The notes below the pieces were generated by a model. The model ran no database searches. It was given only the letters and a program-made list of their open reading frames with translations, and was not told where the DNA came from. 64,000 nucleotides of DNA from Nitrospirillum viridazoti (GTDB lineage Bacteria; Pseudomonadota; Alphaproteobacteria; Azospirillales; Azospirillaceae), in assembly GCF_007827975.1 (NCBI RefSeq), contig NZ_VITT01000021.1; one strand, given 5' to 3'. Positions 61,650-64,000 of the stretch are shown here, one piece after another; position 1 is the stretch's first letter, and every line of letters begins with the position of its first letter. Position numbers and translations under genes: made by a program.

Positions 61650-62606
61650 ATGGCCATGGATGCCCCCACCCTTGCCCCCGCCGCCCCGTTTCCCGGCCGT
61701 ATCGCGGCCCTGGTCGTCGCCTACCGGGCCGATGACGGCCTCGCCGCCTGCCTGGCCGCCGCCGCCGGCGCGGCCGACCGCGTTTTCCTGTTCCAACAGA
61801 ACCGGGGACTGGCCGCCGCCGATGACGCCCGGGTGGACCGGGCGGTGGCGGCGACGGGCGCGACCCTGCTGGCGGATCCGGCCAACATCGGCCTGGCGGC
61901 GGCGCAGAACCGCCTGATGGACTTGGCCCTGGCCCAAGGGGCCGACTGGCTGCTGTTCCTGGACCAGGACAGTGTGCCGCGCCCCGGCCTGCGGGCCGCC
62001 TATGCCGCCGCCTTGGCAGCCGCCCCGCCGGACACCGGCTTGCTGGCGGCGCGCAACGTGGAACCGGATGATGGGCCCGACTCGCCCTGGGTGGTCAGTC
62101 GCGACGGCCGGCGCTGGGCGGTGGTGCGTCGACTCGACGGTCCGTTGCTGCCCGACCTTCTGTTGGCCCCCGCGTCCGGCAGTCTGGTCAGCGCCGGGGC
62201 CGCGCGGGCCTGCGGCCCCCTGCGCGACGATTTCTTCATCGACTGGGTGGATGTGGAATACGCCCTGCGCCTGCGCCGTGCCGGCTTCCGCCTGGTGGCG
62301 GTGCGTGACGCCCTGGTGGATCACCGGCTGGGCGCCGTCACCCACGTCCAGGCGGGCGGCCGGGCGCTGGCGATCACCCACCACGCCGCCCGCCGCCGGT
62401 GGTTCCAGGCGCGCAACGCGCTGTGGACCTGGCGGCTGCACCGGCGTGCGGTGCCGGCGCTGACCGGCTGGACACTGCGCATCCTGGCCTCTACCGCCGT
62501 CAAGATCGCGGTGATGGAACGCGGCCGCCTGCCCAAGCTGGCGGCCTTCGCCGGCGGGCTGTGGCAAGGGGTGTGGCAGGGCCTGGCGCGGCGGCCCCAA
62601 CCCTAA
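61650..62606 (+). CDS. family-2 glycosyltransferase, rhamnosyltransferase-like
   Basis: A 318-residue GT-A enzyme. IAALVVAYRADDGLAACLAAA opens the fold, NIGLAAAQNRLMDLALAQGADW precedes the donor/metal site LFLDQDSVPRPG, and FFIDWVDVEYALRLRRAGF is the typical acceptor-side ED-like block. The LDQDS form and VDVEYALR are characteristic of the RfbF/WbbL-type rhamnosyltransferase group. It is divergent from the two-domain GT2 gene and 68 bp before the methyltransferase gene. Acceptor unknown. Confidence 0.85.
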   Translation: MAMDAPTLAPAAPFPGRIAALVVAYRADDGLAACLAAAAGAADRVFLFQQNRGLAAADDARVDRAVAATGATLLADPANIGLAAAQNRLMDLALAQGADWLLFLDQDSVPRPGLRAAYAAALAAAPPDTGLLAARNVEPDDGPDSPWVVSRDGRRWAVVRRLDGPLLPDLLLAPASGSLVSAGAARACGPLRDDFFIDWVDVEYALRLRRAGFRLVAVRDALVDHRLGAVTHVQAGGRALAITHHAARRRWFQARNALWTWRLHRRAVPALTGWTLRILASTAVKIAVMERGRLPKLAAFAGGLWQGVWQGLARRPQP

Positions 62607-62674
62607 AGCCGGGCTTGCCGCCGCCAGGGCCGCGCCGTATCAGTCGTGTTTCAGGCGCTGAGAGTTTCCTTCGC

Positions 62675-64000
62675 ATGACCACCGACTGGACCCGGGGCTA
62701 CGCCTCCGACATCGACTACACCCGGGGCTGGTACCGGGAGCTGTCGCCCCTGTGGCTGGACACCGCGCTGGTGCTGGCGGGTGTGGCGCCGCCCCAAGCG
62801 GGGGAGCGTGGCCCGGTGTGGCTGGAGCTGGGCTGCGGCCACGGCCTCTCGGCCCTGGCTCTGGCCGCGGCCCGGCCGGACATGACAGTCATCGCCGTCG
62901 ACTTCAACCCCACCCACATCCACGGCGCCCAGCGCCTGGCCCAGGCCGCGGGCCTGGCCAACATCCGCCTGATCGAGGCCGACTTCGCCGAGCTGGCGGC
63001 CGATGGGTCCAACGACGCCACCGGCCTGCTGCCGCCCCTGGACTACGTCGTCCTGCACGGCGTCTACACCTGGGTGGGGGCGGAAAGCCGGGGGCATATC
63101 GCCCGGCTCATCGCCCGCCGGCTGAAGCCCGGCGGGGCGGCTTATCTCAGCTACAACTGCCTGCCGGGCTGGGCGGCGGCCATGCCGGTGCAGTTCCTGC
63201 TGAACGCCTACGGCCAGGCGCTGCCCGGCCCCAAGGCCGCCGCCGGCGACCAGGCGCGCGACCTGCTGCTGCATCTGCTGAACCAGGGGGCCGGCTATTT
63301 CAACGGCAACGCCGCCGCCAGCGCCCGGGCGGACCGCCTGCGCGGCGCCACGGCGCCCTACCTGGTGCACGAATACATGCACAGCGGATGGCAGCCGGCC
63401 TACCATGCCCTGGTGGCGGACGACCTGACGGCGGCCAAGCTCAGCTACGCCGGCAGCGCCGCCTGGGTCGAGAACTTCCCCGACCTGATGATGACCCGGG
63501 CACAACAGGACATGGCCGCGGCGGCGCCCACCCGGGCCCTGGCCGAGACGGTGAAGGACTACGTCACCAACCAGCCGCTGCGCCGCGACATCTTCGTACG
63601 CGGACCATTGGCCCTGGACGCCCGCCAGCGGGTGGCCCGCCTGGGCGCCTTGCGCCTGGTGGCCCTGGGCGAACCCGGCGCCGCCCTGCCGGACTTCACC
63701 CTGCCCTTGGGGGCCCCCGATCCGGAGGTCTCGCGCCTGTTCCACCCGGTGCTGGCGGTGCTGGCCGGCGGGCCCGCCACCCTGGCGGACCTGGTGGAGC
63801 ATCTGGCCCGCACGGTGCCGGATTGGGGCCACGACAGCGCCGGCTGGCTGCTGCGGGCCTTGGCCATCCTGGTGGCGGGCGATGTGCTGGCACCTTGCCT
63901 GGCCGATGCCCAGATCCAGGCGGCCCTGCCCGGCGTGCGCCGCCTGAACCAGGCCTTGCTGGCCGACAGCTTGGTGGGCGGCGCCACCTTGGATCCCGAA
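62675..64000 (+). CDS. SAM-dependent methyltransferase with regulatory domain, partial at window edge
   Basis: An open frame of 442 codons from ATG 62675 (MTTDWTRGYASDIDYTRGWY) to the last base, without stop. The class I SAM-binding block is VWLELGCGHGLSALALAAARPDMTVIAVDFNP, followed by the ADF acidic site and YVVLHGVYTWVG. About residues 230-310 (APYLVHEYMHSGWQPAYHAL, KLSYAGSAAWVENF) match the methyltransferase regulatory domain type (PF10119) seen next to glycosyltransferases. It probably methylates a sugar or a surface protein in the same island. The C-terminal end lies outside the window. Confidence 0.88.
   Translation, partial: MTTDWTRGYASDIDYTRGWYRELSPLWLDTALVLAGVAPPQAGERGPVWLELGCGHGLSALALAAARPDMTVIAVDFNPTHIHGAQRLAQAAGLANIRLIEADFAELAADGSNDATGLLPPLDYVVLHGVYTWVGAESRGHIARLIARRLKPGGAAYLSYNCLPGWAAAMPVQFLLNAYGQALPGPKAAAGDQARDLLLHLLNQGAGYFNGNAAASARADRLRGATAPYLVHEYMHSGWQPAYHALVADDLTAAKLSYAGSAAWVENFPDLMMTRAQQDMAAAAPTRALAETVKDYVTNQPLRRDIFVRGPLALDARQRVARLGALRLVALGEPGAALPDFTLPLGAPDPEVSRLFHPVLAVLAGGPATLADLVEHLARTVPDWGHDSAGWLLRALAILVAGDVLAPCLADAQIQAALPGVRRLNQALLADSLVGGATLDPE

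Noticed and set aside
62651..63832. Minus-strand frame of 393 codons near the right edge
   Set aside because: The plus strand carries a clear SAM-dependent methyltransferase over the same bases; the antisense product is Gln/Gly-rich noise.
1..64000. Search by eye for CRISPR repeats, tRNA or rRNA genes, insertion sequences and phage genes
   Set aside because: No regularly spaced repeats, no tRNA-like T-loop sequence in intergenic regions, and no transposase, integrase or phage structural protein among the coding frames.

Overview
The window is GC-rich, about two thirds or more GC by eye. It has long TPR-glycosyltransferases, an FMN-riboswitch-controlled ribB, PAS/PilZ chemotaxis receptors, tandem S9 peptidases and TonB receptors. 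This combination and the protein sequences suggest a chromosomal segment of a motile alphaproteobacterium of the Rhodospirillales, probably Azospirillum/Nitrospirillum-like. The assignment is inferred from gene style; no taxonomic marker is present. I see no rRNA, tRNA, CRISPR array, insertion sequence or prophage.

Layout. 1-4.5 kb: an antitoxin with a truncated ParE-like toxin remnant, then a large SNF2-family ATPase. 4.5-7.6 kb: pseG, divergent from a KAS III gene that overlaps a DUF3445 haem-oxygenase-like gene. 7.6-8.7 kb: promoter, FMN riboswitch, terminator and ribB. 8.7-9.9 kb: a DUF1348 protein and its TetR regulator behind a double palindromic operator. 9.9-13.6 kb (minus strand): four genes with overlapping stop and start codons, SDR, stand-alone Rieske protein, Rieske-less oxygenase catalytic subunit and PseH-like GNAT, followed by an RgpF-like glycan protein. 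13.7-16 kb: a YqjI-like PadR regulator and a GGDEF protein. 16-19.3 kb: a Fur-box-controlled cysteine-containing small protein, divergent from a PAS-MCP-PilZ receptor. 19.5-24.7 kb: an XRE-cupin regulator and two S9 prolyl-oligopeptidase-like enzymes. 24.9-30.9 kb: a hybrid histidine kinase, a CheY-like receiver and a TPR protein.

30.9-42 kb: pseC and pseB, divergent from an 8.5-kb gene encoding five tandem TPR plus GT-B modules. 42-50 kb: a metallophosphoesterase and TonB receptor operon with a Fur-box-like site far upstream, a CgeB-like glycosyltransferase, and a second TonB receptor ending in a strong terminator. 50-53 kb: a DUF925 nucleotidyltransferase, an MFS transporter with a minisatellite in its N-terminus, and an unknown helical protein. 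53-64 kb: a TPR plus GT-A protein, a beta-propeller-GGDEF protein, two GT2 glycosyltransferases and a methyltransferase cut by the window edge.

The main theme is surface or flagellar glycosylation. PseB, PseC and PseG are recognisable and a PseH-like GNAT is present, so four of the six steps to CMP-pseudaminic acid are covered; PseF and PseI are absent. They sit among six glycosyltransferase-like genes. The most unusual elements are the split Rieske oxygenase inside the SDR-GNAT cassette and the five-module TPR-glycosyltransferase. A second theme is c-di-GMP and chemotaxis signalling: two GGDEF proteins, a PilZ-bearing receptor and a phosphorelay kinase.
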